A stretch of DNA of 64,000 nucleotides from Pseudarthrobacter sp. NS4 (GTDB taxonomy: Bacteria; Actinomycetota; Actinomycetes; Actinomycetales; Micrococcaceae), in the NCBI RefSeq assembly GCF_024758005.1, contig NZ_CP103288.1, positions 1,550,001 through 1,614,000 on the forward strand, given 5' to 3'. A model generated the notes under the pieces. It ran no database searches. It saw nothing but the letters and a program-made list of their open reading frames with translations, and was not told the origin of the DNA. Both the position numbers and the translations under genes were made by a program. Shown piece by piece: positions 54,165-63,554 of the stretch; position 1 is the first letter of the stretch, and each line of letters opens with the position of its first letter.

Positions 54165-55793
54165 GTGAACAGCTACCAGCCCCAGCAGGCAATGCACGAC
54201 GACGGCACGGGCGCTGGGGAGCACGCCGGCGGCCACGTGCAGCAACAGTTAACACAAGGTTCGCGGCGCCGCCTTGCGGCGGCCGCCGGTGCTGTTGCCG
54301 TAGGTGCCGCTGTGGTGGTGGGAGAACTCCTGGCGGGAGTGTTGAGTCCCTCGCTCTCACCGCTGACCGCCGTCGGCGGCGCCGTCATCGACACCGTTCC
54401 TCCGGGCGTCAAGGATTGGGCTGTGGTGCTGTTCGGGACGGCGGACAAGGCTGCCCTCCTGGTGGGCATGGGGCTGGTCATCGCCGCCCTGGCGGCCCTG
54501 GCCGGGAGTGCAGAAGACCGCCGCAAATTTGCCGGCGCAGCGCTTATCGGGGTGTTCGGGGTGGTGGGAGTGGTGGCCGTCCTGACGCGTGCACAGCTCA
54601 CGCCGGCCGCCCTTGCCCTGCCTGTGGTCACCGCGATCGTTGCGGTGGTCTTGCTGGTATACCTGATCCGCAGGCTGCAGGAATGGGCTGACCCAACCTC
54701 CAACAACTCCAGCCCGCCCGCCTCCGGACGCCGCCGCTTCCTGCAGAACCTGGCCGCAGGTGCAGCAGCCACGGTGACCGGCGGAATCTTTGCCGGCATC
54801 TGGCGCGGAGCCACTGCGGGAGTCAGCGAAGCCAGGGAGCGCTTGACGCTTCCTGAACCTGCGGTGCAGGCACCGGCCATACCGGCAGGTGCTGAAGCGG
54901 GTGTCGAGGGGATGCCGCCCCTGGTCACCCCCAACCGTGACTTCTACCGCATCGACACAGCCTTGTCCGTGCCGACGGTCAACCCTGACACTTGGGTCCT
55001 CAAAGTGACAGGCATGGTGGACCGTGAGATCGAACTGGACTTCGCCGGGCTCCTGGCCAAACCACTGACCGAACGCCACGTGACCATCGCCTGCGTGTCC
55101 AATAACGTGGGCGGCGACCTCATCGGCAACGCCCGCTGGCTGGGCTGGCCAGTCCGCGATCTGCTGGCCCTGGCCGGCCCACGGGCGGGCGCTGACATGG
55201 TGCTCTCGCGCAGCGCTGACGGATGGACTGCCGGGACTCCATTGGACGTACTCACCGACAGTAGGGATGCGCTGCTGGCCGTGGGCATGAACGGAGAACC
55301 GCTGCCGCTCGAACACGGTTTCCCTGTCCGTCTGGTGGTGCCGGGGCTGTACGGGTACGTCTCCGCAACAAAGTGGGTCACGGAACTCAAGGTGACCAGG
55401 TTCGCCGATGACGTCGCCTACTGGACACCCCGGGGCTGGTCCGGGCGCGGACCCATCAAGACGTCGTCCAGGATTGACGTGCCACGGAGCGGGAGGTCCG
55501 TGCGGACGGGCACTGTCATGTTCGGTGGCGTCGCCTGGGCGCAACATACGGGCATCGGAAAAGTGGAACTCCGCATCAACCGCGGACAGTGGCGGGAGTC
55601 CGAACTGTCTCCGGGTATCTCAGTGGACACCTGGTACCAGTGGAAGCTTGGCATGGACCTGGCCCCCGGCCAATATGAGGTCCAGGTTCGGGCCACCGAC
55701 CTCCGTGGCGCAGTCCAGGACGAAGAAACAAGGCCGGTCGTGCCGGACGGGGCCACAGGGTTCCACACAGTTAGAGTGGACGTGAATTCCTGA
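54165..55793 (+). CDS. Membrane-bound molybdopterin-dependent oxidoreductase (sulfite-oxidase fold)
   Basis: 542 residues. About 200 N-terminal residues hold four or five membrane helices, followed by a sulfite-oxidase/YedY-type molybdopterin domain (NRDFYRIDTALSVPTVNPDTW; the molybdenum-ligating Cys in HVTIACVSNNVGGD; FPVRLVVPGLYGY) and a C-terminal immunoglobulin-like dimerisation domain. The substrate is unknown. It heads the run of cofactor genes on the plus strand and is the likely user of the cofactor made by its neighbours. Confidence 0.9.
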   Translation: MNSYQPQQAMHDDGTGAGEHAGGHVQQQLTQGSRRRLAAAAGAVAVGAAVVVGELLAGVLSPSLSPLTAVGGAVIDTVPPGVKDWAVVLFGTADKAALLVGMGLVIAALAALAGSAEDRRKFAGAALIGVFGVVGVVAVLTRAQLTPAALALPVVTAIVAVVLLVYLIRRLQEWADPTSNNSSPPASGRRRFLQNLAAGAAATVTGGIFAGIWRGATAGVSEARERLTLPEPAVQAPAIPAGAEAGVEGMPPLVTPNRDFYRIDTALSVPTVNPDTWVLKVTGMVDREIELDFAGLLAKPLTERHVTIACVSNNVGGDLIGNARWLGWPVRDLLALAGPRAGADMVLSRSADGWTAGTPLDVLTDSRDALLAVGMNGEPLPLEHGFPVRLVVPGLYGYVSATKWVTELKVTRFADDVAYWTPRGWSGRGPIKTSSRIDVPRSGRSVRTGTVMFGGVAWAQHTGIGKVELRINRGQWRESELSPGISVDTWYQWKLGMDLAPGQYEVQVRATDLRGAVQDEETRPVVPDGATGFHTVRVDVNS

Positions 55794-55816
55794 CGGCCGC
55801 AACCAAAGGCGTATCC

Positions 55817-57070
55817 ATGACCAGCCCGCATACCCGCAACCATCTTGGGCAGAAAACAGCGCACCGGGCCCGGCCCATCGCCGACCACCTGGCGGCCGTC
55901 ATCGAGCTCTTGCGCCCCCTTGGAACTCCGTCACGGACCGAAGTCTTGCCGCTTTCCAGGGCACTCGGCAGGGGGCTGGTGCACGATGTCGTGGCGCCGG
56001 TGAGCCTCCCGCCCTTCGCCAACTCCCAGATGGACGGCTACGCCATCCGCTGCAGTGACGTGCCCGACGGCGGCGCGGAGTTGCGTGTCGCCGCCCCCGT
56101 TCCGGCAGGGGCCAGCGCCGCTGCCTTGGGCCCCGGCATGGCGGTCCCCATCATGACAGGCGCGATGATCCCGGCAGGTGCCGACGCCGTCGTACCTATT
56201 GAGCGGGCCGTTCCGGACCGCTTCCTTCCCCCGGGGGAAGGAAGCTTCGTGAAGCTGCCGGCTGCCGTCCCGGGAACGTTTGTCCGTGTTGCCGGGAGCG
56301 ACATCGCCGAGGGGGAGCGGGCGCTGGCCGCCGGAACGTTCCTGGGTCCTGCCCAGCTGGGGCTGCTCGCCGCATTGGGCATCCCTGAGGTCACGGTGTA
56401 CCGAAGCGTCAAGGTGCTGCTGGTGGCCACAGGGGACGAGGTGGTGGAACCGGGCCAGGCGCTCTCCGCCGGCAAGATCTATGACGCCAACGGCACGCTC
56501 CTGGAAACGGCCATGACGCAGGCCGGACTGCAGGTCCTGCGCGCCGGAATTTCCACGGACAACCCTGAAGCGCTGCAGAACCTGCTGCAGGCTGAAGGTG
56601 TGGCAGCTGACCTGATTGTTACCACCGGCGGCGTAAGCAAAGGCGCCTACGAAGTGGTGCGGCAGGCAATGGCCGGCCAGCCTGTCGAGTTCCTGCACGT
56701 GGCAATGCAGCCCGGCGGTCCGCAGGGCATCGGCACCTTCGACGGGATCCCGTTCCTGGGTTTCCCTGGAAACCCGGTCAGCTGCCTGGTCTCGTTCGAA
56801 ATGTTCCTCCGCCCCGCACTGGCGGTGCTACTGGGTGCGCCGGCACCACGCCTCCCCGTCCGCGCCCGGCTCCGCCACGGGCTCACGTCGCCGGAACACA
56901 AGCACCAGGTCCGGCGCGGCAGCCTGCAGCCGGACGGCACCGTGCAGCTGGAAGGCGGCGAAAGTTCGCACCTGATGCACGCCCTGGCCGGATCAAACAC
57001 GCTGGTGCACGTACCGGAAGGGGTCTCCGTGCTCTCAGCCGGGGATGAGGTGGAAGTATGGATGCTGTGA
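55817..57070 (+). CDS. moeA: Molybdopterin molybdotransferase
   Basis: 417 residues. It inserts molybdenum into adenylated molybdopterin. The domain signatures [45 protein letters not shown] and [17 protein letters not shown] are all present, with [14 protein letters not shown] near the end. ATG 55817 follows AAAGG. Its end overlaps moaC by 13 bp. Confidence 0.93.
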   Translation: MTSPHTRNHLGQKTAHRARPIADHLAAVIELLRPLGTPSRTEVLPLSRALGRGLVHDVVAPVSLPPFANSQMDGYAIRCSDVPDGGAELRVAAPVPAGASAAALGPGMAVPIMTGAMIPAGADAVVPIERAVPDRFLPPGEGSFVKLPAAVPGTFVRVAGSDIAEGERALAAGTFLGPAQLGLLAALGIPEVTVYRSVKVLLVATGDEVVEPGQALSAGKIYDANGTLLETAMTQAGLQVLRAGISTDNPEALQNLLQAEGVAADLIVTTGGVSKGAYEVVRQAMAGQPVEFLHVAMQPGGPQGIGTFDGIPFLGFPGNPVSCLVSFEMFLRPALAVLLGAPAPRLPVRARLRHGLTSPEHKHQVRRGSLQPDGTVQLEGGESSHLMHALAGSNTLVHVPEGVSVLSAGDEVEVWML

Positions 57071-57552
57071 ATGCAGAACAGAACCCCGCCGCACTGACGC
57101 ATCTGCGCCAGGACGGCAGCGCCCAGATGGTGGATGTCTCCAGCAAGGCAGAAACCACCCGCGAGGCCACAGCCGCCGCCACCGTCCGCACCACTCCGGA
57201 GGTGATGGGGCTCCTCGGTTCCGGCGGGCTTCCTAAAGGAGACGCCCTGGCCGTGGCCCGCGTGGCCGGGATCATGGCGGCCAAGAAGACCCCTGAACTG
57301 ATCCCGCTGTGCCATCCGCTGCCGCTGTCGAAAGTCACGGTGGACTTCGAACTGGCGCCGGACTCCGTCGCCATCCTGGCCACCGTGAAAACGCGTGGGG
57401 TCACCGGCGTGGAGATGGAAGCGCTCACCGCGGCATCCGTAGCCGCACTGAGCGTTTACGACATGATCAAGGCCGTGGACAAACACGCGGTCCTTACCGA
57501 TATCAAGGTGCTGGCCAAGAGCGGCGGCAAGAGCGGAGACTGGGCACTGTGA
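57058..57552 (+). CDS. moaC: Cyclic pyranopterin monophosphate synthase
   Basis: 164 residues, the usual length. [18 protein letters not shown] and [27 protein letters not shown] carry the catalytic residues. It acts directly after MoaA. It overlaps moeA (13 bp) and the next gene (GTGA). Confidence 0.95.
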   Translation: MDAVNAEQNPAALTHLRQDGSAQMVDVSSKAETTREATAAATVRTTPEVMGLLGSGGLPKGDALAVARVAGIMAAKKTPELIPLCHPLPLSKVTVDFELAPDSVAILATVKTRGVTGVEMEALTAASVAALSVYDMIKAVDKHAVLTDIKVLAKSGGKSGDWAL

Positions 57553-58088
57553 CCACCCCAAGCACCCCCACCACTTACAGTGCCCCCGAGCCGCACCGGC
57601 ACGGCGACGTGCAGGGCCGCAAGGCAGGCGTTGTCATCGCCTCCACCCGGGCAGCCGCAGGAATTTACGACGACGAGACCGGCCCCGTGATCACCGACTG
57701 GCTGATCGAGCATGGCTTCGACGTGTTCCCCGCCATGGTGGTTCCCGACGGTGAGCCCGTGGGCGCCGCCATTCGCGCCCTCCTGACCCAGCATCCCGCC
57801 GTCGTGATCACCAGTGGGGGCACGGGCCTGAGCCCGGATGACCGCACCCCCGATGTCACACTTCCGCTGTTGGACCGGGAAATTCCCGGGATCATGGAGG
57901 CCATCAGGCGCGCCGGCGCGGCCAAAACACCCCTGGCCGCGCTAAGCCGCGGGTACGCCGGGGCTGCGGGAAATACCTTTATTGTTAATTTGCCCGGATC
58001 ACCGAAGGGGGTCATGGACGGACTGGCCGTCCTGGACCCGGTCATCGGGCACCTTTGCGACCAGTTGGAAGGCGGACATGGGCACTGA
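57549..58088 (+). CDS. mog: MogA/MoaB family molybdopterin adenylyltransferase
   Basis: 179 residues, with the MoCF-binding signature [33 protein letters not shown]. It activates molybdopterin with AMP before metal insertion by MoeA. GTG 57549 overlaps the moaC stop. The first 30 residues are a variable hydrophilic lead. Confidence 0.9.
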   Translation: MTTPSTPTTYSAPEPHRHGDVQGRKAGVVIASTRAAAGIYDDETGPVITDWLIEHGFDVFPAMVVPDGEPVGAAIRALLTQHPAVVITSGGTGLSPDDRTPDVTLPLLDREIPGIMEAIRRAGAAKTPLAALSRGYAGAAGNTFIVNLPGSPKGVMDGLAVLDPVIGHLCDQLEGGHGH

Positions 58089-58548
58089 ATCAGCATTCGA
58101 GGTGGTCTCCGCAGTACTCAGCGCGGAACCCATCTCCGTGGACCAGGCCATCGCCGCCGTGGAAAGCGACACCGCCGGTGCCGTGGTCAGCTTCAGCGGC
58201 GTGGTGCGCAACCACGACGCCGGGAAACCAGTGGACCAGCTCAGCTACAGTGCGCATCCCACGGCCCATCAGGTGATGGCCGACGTCGTGGCGCGCCTCG
58301 TGGCGGAACAGCAGGCAATGGGGCCCGAGGACTCCGAAACTCCGCCGGTCCGCATCTGGGCCGCCCACCGGATCGGCATGCTGGAAATCGGTGACCCCGC
58401 ACTGGTCTGTGCCGTTTCCGCCGCCCACCGCGGCCAGGCCTTTGCCGTGTGTTCGGAGCTGGTGGACCGGATCAAGGAGCAGGTGCCCATCTGGAAGGAG
58501 CAGTTCTTCTCCGACGGAACCGTTGAGTGGGTGGGTGCCGGCGGCTGA
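58078..58548 (+). CDS. moaE: Molybdopterin synthase catalytic subunit
   Basis: 156 residues. GAVVSFSGVVRNHDAGKPVDQLSYSAHPTA, AAHRIGMLEIGDPALVCAVSAAHRGQAF and the IKEQVPIWKEQFF lysine region are typical of MoaE. It works with MoaD, whose gene is on the other strand at 52646. It overlaps mog by 11 bp and ends the cofactor operon. Confidence 0.94.
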   Translation: MGTESAFEVVSAVLSAEPISVDQAIAAVESDTAGAVVSFSGVVRNHDAGKPVDQLSYSAHPTAHQVMADVVARLVAEQQAMGPEDSETPPVRIWAAHRIGMLEIGDPALVCAVSAAHRGQAFAVCSELVDRIKEQVPIWKEQFFSDGTVEWVGAGG

Positions 58549-58610
58549 CGCCCGGACATCCTGCGAGGTAACGCACATCCTCCGGTTCCTTGGCGTGCGG
58601 GGCCCGACGG

Positions 58611-58616
58611 TAGGGT
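58611..58616 (+). promoter_or_regulatory. TAGGGT -10 element, leaderless start for dapB
   Basis: TAGGGT ends 6 nt before the dapB ATG at 58623, with no ribosome-binding site between. Confidence 0.5.
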
Positions 58617-58622
58617 TAAGCC

Positions 58623-59393
58623 ATGACCGAACAACACTCCGATCCCAAGCTGGTGGCCGTGCTCGGCGCCAACGGACGTATGGGCGCCGAAGCCGTAAAA
58701 GCCGTTGAAGCCGCACCTGACATGAAGCTCGTCGCAGCCTTGGGGAGGGGCGATGACCTAGGGCAGGTGACAGCCGCCGGGGCCCGGTTCCTGGTGGACC
58801 TGACCGTTCCGGAAAGCACCGAAGCGAACGTTCGTTTCGCCGTCGAGAACGGTATCCACGCTGTTGTGGGCACCACGGGATGGGACGCCGGCCGCCTGGC
58901 CGCCCTGCAAGCGCTGCTCGCCGAACACCCGGAAACCGGCGTCCTGATCGCGCCAAACTTTGCCTTGGGTTCAGTGCTGGCGTCGGCTTTCGCCGCAAAG
59001 GCCTCCAAGTACTTCGAGTCCGTGGAGATTATCGAGCTGCACCATCCGGACAAGGTTGACGCGCCCTCGGGTACAGCCGTCCGTACTGCCCAGTTGATCG
59101 CTGCCGAGCGCAGCGGCGCCCAGGTGGCGCCGGGTCCGGACGCCACCATCAGCGAACTTCCCGGCGCAAGGGGCTGTGAGGTTGACGGCGTGCGGGTCCA
59201 CAGCGTGCGGCTTCGCGGGCTGGTGGCACACCAGGAAGTACTGCTTGGCGGTCCCGGCGAGCAGCTGACGCTCCGGCACGATTCCTTTGACCGTGCCTCC
59301 TTTATGCCCGGGGTCCTCCTGGGCGTGCGCAACGTAGCCAGCCACCCGGGCCTCACGGTGGGCCTGGACGGCTATCTGGACCTGGGGCTCTAG
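58623..59393 (+). CDS. dapB: 4-hydroxy-tetrahydrodipicolinate reductase
   Basis: 256 residues. This is the second committed step of the lysine/diaminopimelate pathway. The NAD(P) motif VLGANGRMGAEAV is near residue 13, VGTTGWD and APNFALGSVL follow, and the substrate motif EIIELHHPDKVDAPSGTA is intact. A membrane protein gene follows after three bases. Confidence 0.95.
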   Translation: MTEQHSDPKLVAVLGANGRMGAEAVKAVEAAPDMKLVAALGRGDDLGQVTAAGARFLVDLTVPESTEANVRFAVENGIHAVVGTTGWDAGRLAALQALLAEHPETGVLIAPNFALGSVLASAFAAKASKYFESVEIIELHHPDKVDAPSGTAVRTAQLIAAERSGAQVAPGPDATISELPGARGCEVDGVRVHSVRLRGLVAHQEVLLGGPGEQLTLRHDSFDRASFMPGVLLGVRNVASHPGLTVGLDGYLDLGL

Positions 59394-59396
59394 GCA

Positions 59397-59876
59397 GTGG
59401 GCGGGTTACTGGCAGCTTTCCGGAAGAACCGCACCAAGATCTGGGTGGGGGCGGTGACGCTGCTGCTGGTCTTCTACCTGGTGGTGTCCTTCCAGCGCTC
59501 CATCCTGCTCCTGACGGACAGCAACCTGGCGGCGCAGGCTATTGGAGCGGCATACCTGGTGCTGCCCGTTATCGGCGCCTGGGCGCTCATCCGCGAGCTG
59601 ATGTTCGGAGCGCGCACCGAGCAGATGGCAAAGGTCCTGGAGGCTGAAGGCGGCCTGCCCGTGGACGAACTGCCGCGTACGCCTGCCGGCCGGATCGTCC
59701 GTGCGGCTGCCGACGCAGAGTTTGAAAAGTACCGGGCCGAGGCCGAAGCCGCTCCTGAGGACTGGCGCTCCTGGTTCCGGCTGAGCTGCGCCTATGACGC
59801 CGCCGGCGACCGGAAAAGGGCGAGGGCGTCCATGCGTGACGCCGTCCGGCTCTTCCAGGGCAAGGTTCCTGCGTAA
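59397..59876 (+). CDS. Two-span membrane protein with a C-terminal helical repeat
   Basis: 159 residues. Two membrane helices (IWVGAVTLLLVFYLVVSF; AIGAAYLVLPVIGAWALI) are followed by a cytoplasmic helical domain whose end (DWRSWFRLSCAYDAAGDRKRARASMRDAVRLF) reads like a single TPR unit. It is often next to dapB in related actinomycetes as far as I recall. Function unknown. Start GTG 59397. Confidence 0.75.
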   Translation: MGGLLAAFRKNRTKIWVGAVTLLLVFYLVVSFQRSILLLTDSNLAAQAIGAAYLVLPVIGAWALIRELMFGARTEQMAKVLEAEGGLPVDELPRTPAGRIVRAAADAEFEKYRAEAEAAPEDWRSWFRLSCAYDAAGDRKRARASMRDAVRLFQGKVPA

Positions 59877-59937
59877 CTGGGCAGGCATAAAAGTACGGGC
59901 AACGGCCTCCAGCGGGCAGAGCCCAAGGGGCCCGGCG

Positions 59938-61173
59938 TCATCGGATGGCGTTGACCTGGCCCCGGCCCACCTGGCTGGCTGCGTGGCCCAGCCATTCCAG
60001 CGGGCCGCGCCACCTGAGCAGGACGAACACCATGCCGACGATGATCGCGGCGGCCGCGTGGGCGAAGTACATTCCGTCCTCCGTCCACCCGGCAGGCAGT
60101 GGTTTCAGGTAGAAGCCTGACACCACCCAGACGTGAACCGTGTACAGGGTCAGCGTCATCGCGCCGGCCCCGCGCAGGGGCAGCAACAGGTCCAGGTCAA
60201 CCCACTCGGCCAGCCGGCCCAGGAGCAGGCAGGCACCGATCACCGCCGCTGCAACACCCGAGGTGTGCAGGAGGTCCAGGGAGGTTGCCGAGTGTGGTGC
60301 CGCGGACGCCAGCCACCACCACGAGCCTTCCTGCGGGATTCCCGTCAGGTTGACCTGCAGGACGCTGTCCAGCGGGTACCCCGGAGAATCCAAAATCCCT
60401 TCCAGGGCAGCCCTGCCGCCCCAGTTCTCCATCGCCGTTACACCCAGGGCTTTTGCTGCTGCTGCCACTACTGATCCCGCCGCCAGCAGCACCACCGGCA
60501 CCAGTGCCTTGTTGAGCATCAGGCGGCCGACGACAAGCCCCACCAGCAGGTAAGACAGCCACTGGAACACAGGGTAGTAGCCGGTGAAGAACAGGTCGGC
60601 GAGCAACCGGGCAGGGGTTCCCAGGTCCTCCCACTTCGGATTGTGACCCAGCTTGAGGGGAGGTTCGGCGGCCAGCAGCCACGGACGCAGCAGGTAGGCA
60701 AGGACCGGCGAAGCCAGGATCCAGCCGCCGGCCCAGGCACAAAGCCGTTTCAGCCCCATGCCCAGGAACGGCAGGACGCACAGGAACAGCACCGCGTAGT
60801 GGACCAGGATGATGGCCAGGTTCACTTCCAGGCCGCCCAGGGTGAGTCCGGCGGCGGCGATCACCAGGGCGCGCATTGCCACGCCGCGCTGCGCTGCCGA
60901 CAGTCCGGTGCCGTCAAGGGGCTTGTGTTTCCCCGTGGACAGTGCCAGTCCGACGCCGGCCAGGACCGCGAACAGGGCTGCCGCCCGTCCCGAGAACGTG
61001 AGGCCGATCCACGTAGGGGTGAGGTCCGCATTCGACTCGAAGGTGGGCAGCAGATGGGTGGCCATCATGCCCAACAAGGCAAGCCCGCGGGCAGCGTCGA
61101 TACCGTTGAGCCGGGCCGGAGCCGCCGTGCCTGCCGTCTTCCGGGATGCTCTGGCGGGGGTGCGGGACGTCAT
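59938..61173 (-). CDS. Multi-span membrane protein, DUF1624/heparan-alpha-glucosaminide acetyltransferase-like
   Basis: 411 residues with about ten membrane helices. The N-terminal signature RLNGIDAARGLALLGMMATHL is shared by DUF1624/DUF418-type putative acyltransferases, and the C-terminal part (LRGAGAMTLTLYTVHVWVV) matches DUF418-like ends. These may transfer acyl groups across the membrane to surface sugars; the substrate is unknown. It converges on the dapB-linked membrane protein gene. Confidence 0.8.
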   Translation of the reverse strand: MTSRTPARASRKTAGTAAPARLNGIDAARGLALLGMMATHLLPTFESNADLTPTWIGLTFSGRAAALFAVLAGVGLALSTGKHKPLDGTGLSAAQRGVAMRALVIAAAGLTLGGLEVNLAIILVHYAVLFLCVLPFLGMGLKRLCAWAGGWILASPVLAYLLRPWLLAAEPPLKLGHNPKWEDLGTPARLLADLFFTGYYPVFQWLSYLLVGLVVGRLMLNKALVPVVLLAAGSVVAAAAKALGVTAMENWGGRAALEGILDSPGYPLDSVLQVNLTGIPQEGSWWWLASAAPHSATSLDLLHTSGVAAAVIGACLLLGRLAEWVDLDLLLPLRGAGAMTLTLYTVHVWVVSGFYLKPLPAGWTEDGMYFAHAAAAIIVGMVFVLLRWRGPLEWLGHAASQVGRGQVNAIR

Positions 61174-61266
61174 GACCAGATCGTCTCACACCTGCCTTTG
61201 AACCTTCTGTCAAGAGCCGGTCCACCTGTTCAAGGCTTGGTGCCTTCCGGAAAAGAATCCTTGTAT

Positions 61267-61282
61267 TCGAATATATGTTCGA
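61267..61282 (+). promoter_or_regulatory. LexA/SOS box before the DUF222-like gene
   Basis: TCGAATATATGTTCGA differs by one base from the actinobacterial LexA consensus TCGAAC-N4-GTTCGA and lies inside a perfect 8-bp inverted repeat (TATTCGAA/TTCGAATA, 61264-61285), 14 bp before ATG 61297. The local A/T-rich stretch is striking in this G/C-rich region. LexA control is inferred. Confidence 0.65.
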
Positions 61283-61296
61283 ATAGGATGGGCGCC

Positions 61297-61671
61297 ATGC
61301 ACACCCCATCACACGGAATCCCTGGAGACGGACAACACCGCTCCGAATCCGGCAGCACCGGCCTCCTGAAGGCCATGAGCCCGGGAGTCGTGGACTTCCT
61401 CTTCCGCCAGATGGTCGCAGGCCGGCCGGCAGAAGACGTCCACTGGGAGCAGGAAGGCATCAGCCTGTCTTCCCAGCCCGAAGGGGCCGAGCTGGCCCGG
61501 CGCCTGGCCGAAACGGACCTCGACGCACTGACGCCCGTGGAATTGTTCCACTACGTCAGGGCAGCGCAGCGGCTGGCATCCTGGGCGGAGGGCCTGAGGC
61601 AGGCGGCGGTCGGGCGGTATTGCCACACGCCGGGGGAGGTGCCGCGGCAGGACGGGAGCCCTGCCTCCTGA
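61297..61671 (+). CDS. Orphan DUF222-like N-terminal domain protein
   Basis: 124 residues. The middle (LAETDLDALTPVELFHYVRAAQRLASWAEGLRQAAVGRY) matches the N-terminal part of DUF222/HNH (mycobacterial 13E12-type) proteins, but the rest of DUF222 and the HNH nuclease are absent. It may be a truncated relic or a small stand-alone protein. ATG 61297 has AGGATGG upstream; ATG 61288 would fall in that site. The SOS box fits known LexA control of 13E12-type genes. Confidence 0.65.
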   Translation: MHTPSHGIPGDGQHRSESGSTGLLKAMSPGVVDFLFRQMVAGRPAEDVHWEQEGISLSSQPEGAELARRLAETDLDALTPVELFHYVRAAQRLASWAEGLRQAAVGRYCHTPGEVPRQDGSPAS

Positions 61672-61738
61672 CGGTCTGCTGCCCACGGCACTGGATGTTC
61701 GGATGCGGCCGGCCCGCCCGGGGCCTTGCCGTCCTGCC

Positions 61739-61744
61739 TAGGAT
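61739..61744 (+). promoter_or_regulatory. TAGGAT -10 element, leaderless start for the nitrilase-like gene
   Basis: TAGGAT ends 6 nt before GTG 61751. Confidence 0.5.
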
Positions 61745-61750
61745 AAAGAC

Positions 61751-62515
61751 GTGAGCGAGACACTTCCCGTTGCGGTCGTCCAATACGAACCCGTGCACGG
61801 GGCCCTTGCCGGGGGGATCGCAAAGAACGCGGCAGAACACGTGCGCCTCATCGAGGATGCCGACTCGCACGGTTCCCGGCTTGTCCTCTTCCCGGAACTG
61901 TCCCTCACCGGCTACCGCCTGGACCTTTTGTCAGATGCGGACTGCTGGCTGGTGCCTGGTGACGCCCGGCTGGATCCAGTCCGTGAAATCTGCCGGCGCA
62001 CCGGAATCACAGCGGTAGTCGGCGCTCCTTTTCGCGAGGCCTCCGGTGCGGCGCGGCTGGCCTCGTTGGTGCTGCACCCCGACGGCAGCACCGAAACAGC
62101 GTTCAAAACGCACCTGCATGGCCAGGGGCAGGAGCTGTTTGAGCCGGGGGACGGACCCAGCCTTATTGAGGTGGACGGCTGGCGGATTGCGCTGGCGTTG
62201 TGCTTTGATGCCGCAACGCCGGGCCACGCTGCCGCAGCTGCCGATGCCGGGGCGGATGCCTACTGCGTGTCCGCGCTCTACACCCGTAACGAGGAGCACC
62301 GGCTTGCCCTGCATCTCGGCGCCCGCGCCATGGACTACCGGATGTTCACCCTCCTGGCCAACCTGGGTGGCAGCACCTCGCTGGGGGAGTCCTGCGGGCT
62401 GAGCGGTATCTGGAGTCCCGACGGACTCCGCCTGAAGGGCGCATCGGGTATCCGAACCGAAGTGGTGACCTGCCTCCTGCAGCGCAGCGTCGTCAGGAGA
62501 TTCCGCAGCAAGTAG
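61751..62515 (+). CDS. Carbon-nitrogen hydrolase (nitrilase superfamily)
   Basis: 254 residues. The Glu-Lys-Cys triad is visible: Glu in LFPELSLTGY (near residue 43), Lys in FKTHLHGQGQELFEPG, and Cys in ALCFDAATPGHAAAAADAGAD. It hydrolyses an amide or nitrile bond; the substrate is unknown. The first residues (VAVVQYEPVHG) are the normal family start. Confidence 0.88.
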   Translation: MSETLPVAVVQYEPVHGALAGGIAKNAAEHVRLIEDADSHGSRLVLFPELSLTGYRLDLLSDADCWLVPGDARLDPVREICRRTGITAVVGAPFREASGAARLASLVLHPDGSTETAFKTHLHGQGQELFEPGDGPSLIEVDGWRIALALCFDAATPGHAAAAADAGADAYCVSALYTRNEEHRLALHLGARAMDYRMFTLLANLGGSTSLGESCGLSGIWSPDGLRLKGASGIRTEVVTCLLQRSVVRRFRSK

Positions 62516-62591
62516 GCAATTCCGCACTGGGCAAGGCCTTATTTGACGTTCATCACGCCCGTGGCATTGTCCTAACCAGCCGGGGACAGGG

Positions 62592-62597
62592 TAACGT
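62592..62597 (+). promoter_or_regulatory. TAACGT -10 element before dapA
   Basis: TAACGT ends 7 nt before ATG 62605, again the leaderless pattern. Confidence 0.4.
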
Positions 62598-62604
62598 TTT
62601 TTCC

Positions 62605-63513
62605 ATGGCTGATTCTTCCGCGCACATCCCTGCCCTCGGTACCCTCCTGACCGCCATGGTCACGCCGTTCACCAAGGACGGCGCAGTGGATTACGACCAG
62701 GCAGCAGAACTGGCCACCAAGCTGGTCGACGACGGCTGCGACGGCCTCGTTGTCACTGGAACTACCGGCGAAACCTCCACCCTCACGGACGAAGAGAACC
62801 TGGGGATGTTCCGCGCCGTCAAGGAGGCCGTTGGTGGACGGGCTGCCATCATCGCCGGCACCGGAACCAATGACACCGCGCACTCGGTACACCTTTCCCA
62901 GCAGGCTGCAGCCCTCGGCGTCGATGGCCTCCTGCTGGTCACGCCCTACTACAACAAGCCCAGCCAGGCAGGCGTCCGCGCCCACTTCGAGGCTGTCGCC
63001 TCCGCCGTCGACGTGCCCGTCATGCTCTACGACATCCCCGGCCGCTCCTCCATCCCGATCGAACCCGACACAATGATCCGCCTGGCGCAGCACCCCAACA
63101 TCGTGGCCGTCAAGGACGCCAAGGCCGACTTCGTCGCCGCAACCCGGGTTATGGCAGAAACGGACCTTCTCTTCTACTCCGGCGATGACGGGCTGACCCT
63201 GCCGTGGATGGCGCTGGGCGCCGTCGGACTGGTGGGTGTTACAACGCACGTGGCTACGCGGCGCTTCCGCGAACTCATCGATGCGGTCAACGCCAACGAC
63301 CTCGGAACCGCCCGGAAGATCAACTTTGAACTCCAGCCGGTAGTCCGCGCCACCATGACCCGCGTCCAGGGGGCCGTGGCGGCCAAGCAGATTCTTAAAT
63401 GGCAGGGAGTCCTGCCCAACTCGATTGTCCGTTTGCCCCTCGTGGAGCCGGACGAAGCCGAGATCGAAATCATCCGCGGGGATTTGGCGGAAGCGGGGCT
63501 GGTCTACTCCTGA
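62605..63513 (+). CDS. dapA: 4-hydroxy-tetrahydrodipicolinate synthase
   Basis: 302 residues, a TIM-barrel lyase condensing pyruvate with aspartate semialdehyde. GLVVTGTTGETSTLTDEE, the catalytic Tyr region VMLYDIPGRSSI and the Schiff-base Lys in NIVAVKDAKADF are intact. It is the first committed step of the lysine/DAP branch and works upstream of DapB (58623). The rnj gene follows, a conserved actinobacterial order. Confidence 0.96.
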   Translation: MADSSAHIPALGTLLTAMVTPFTKDGAVDYDQAAELATKLVDDGCDGLVVTGTTGETSTLTDEENLGMFRAVKEAVGGRAAIIAGTGTNDTAHSVHLSQQAAALGVDGLLLVTPYYNKPSQAGVRAHFEAVASAVDVPVMLYDIPGRSSIPIEPDTMIRLAQHPNIVAVKDAKADFVAATRVMAETDLLFYSGDDGLTLPWMALGAVGLVGVTTHVATRRFRELIDAVNANDLGTARKINFELQPVVRATMTRVQGAVAAKQILKWQGVLPNSIVRLPLVEPDEAEIEIIRGDLAEAGLVYS

Positions 63514-63554
63514 GGGCGAAGACCGGCACCCTTCCGCCTGGAAAGTAGTGCAAT

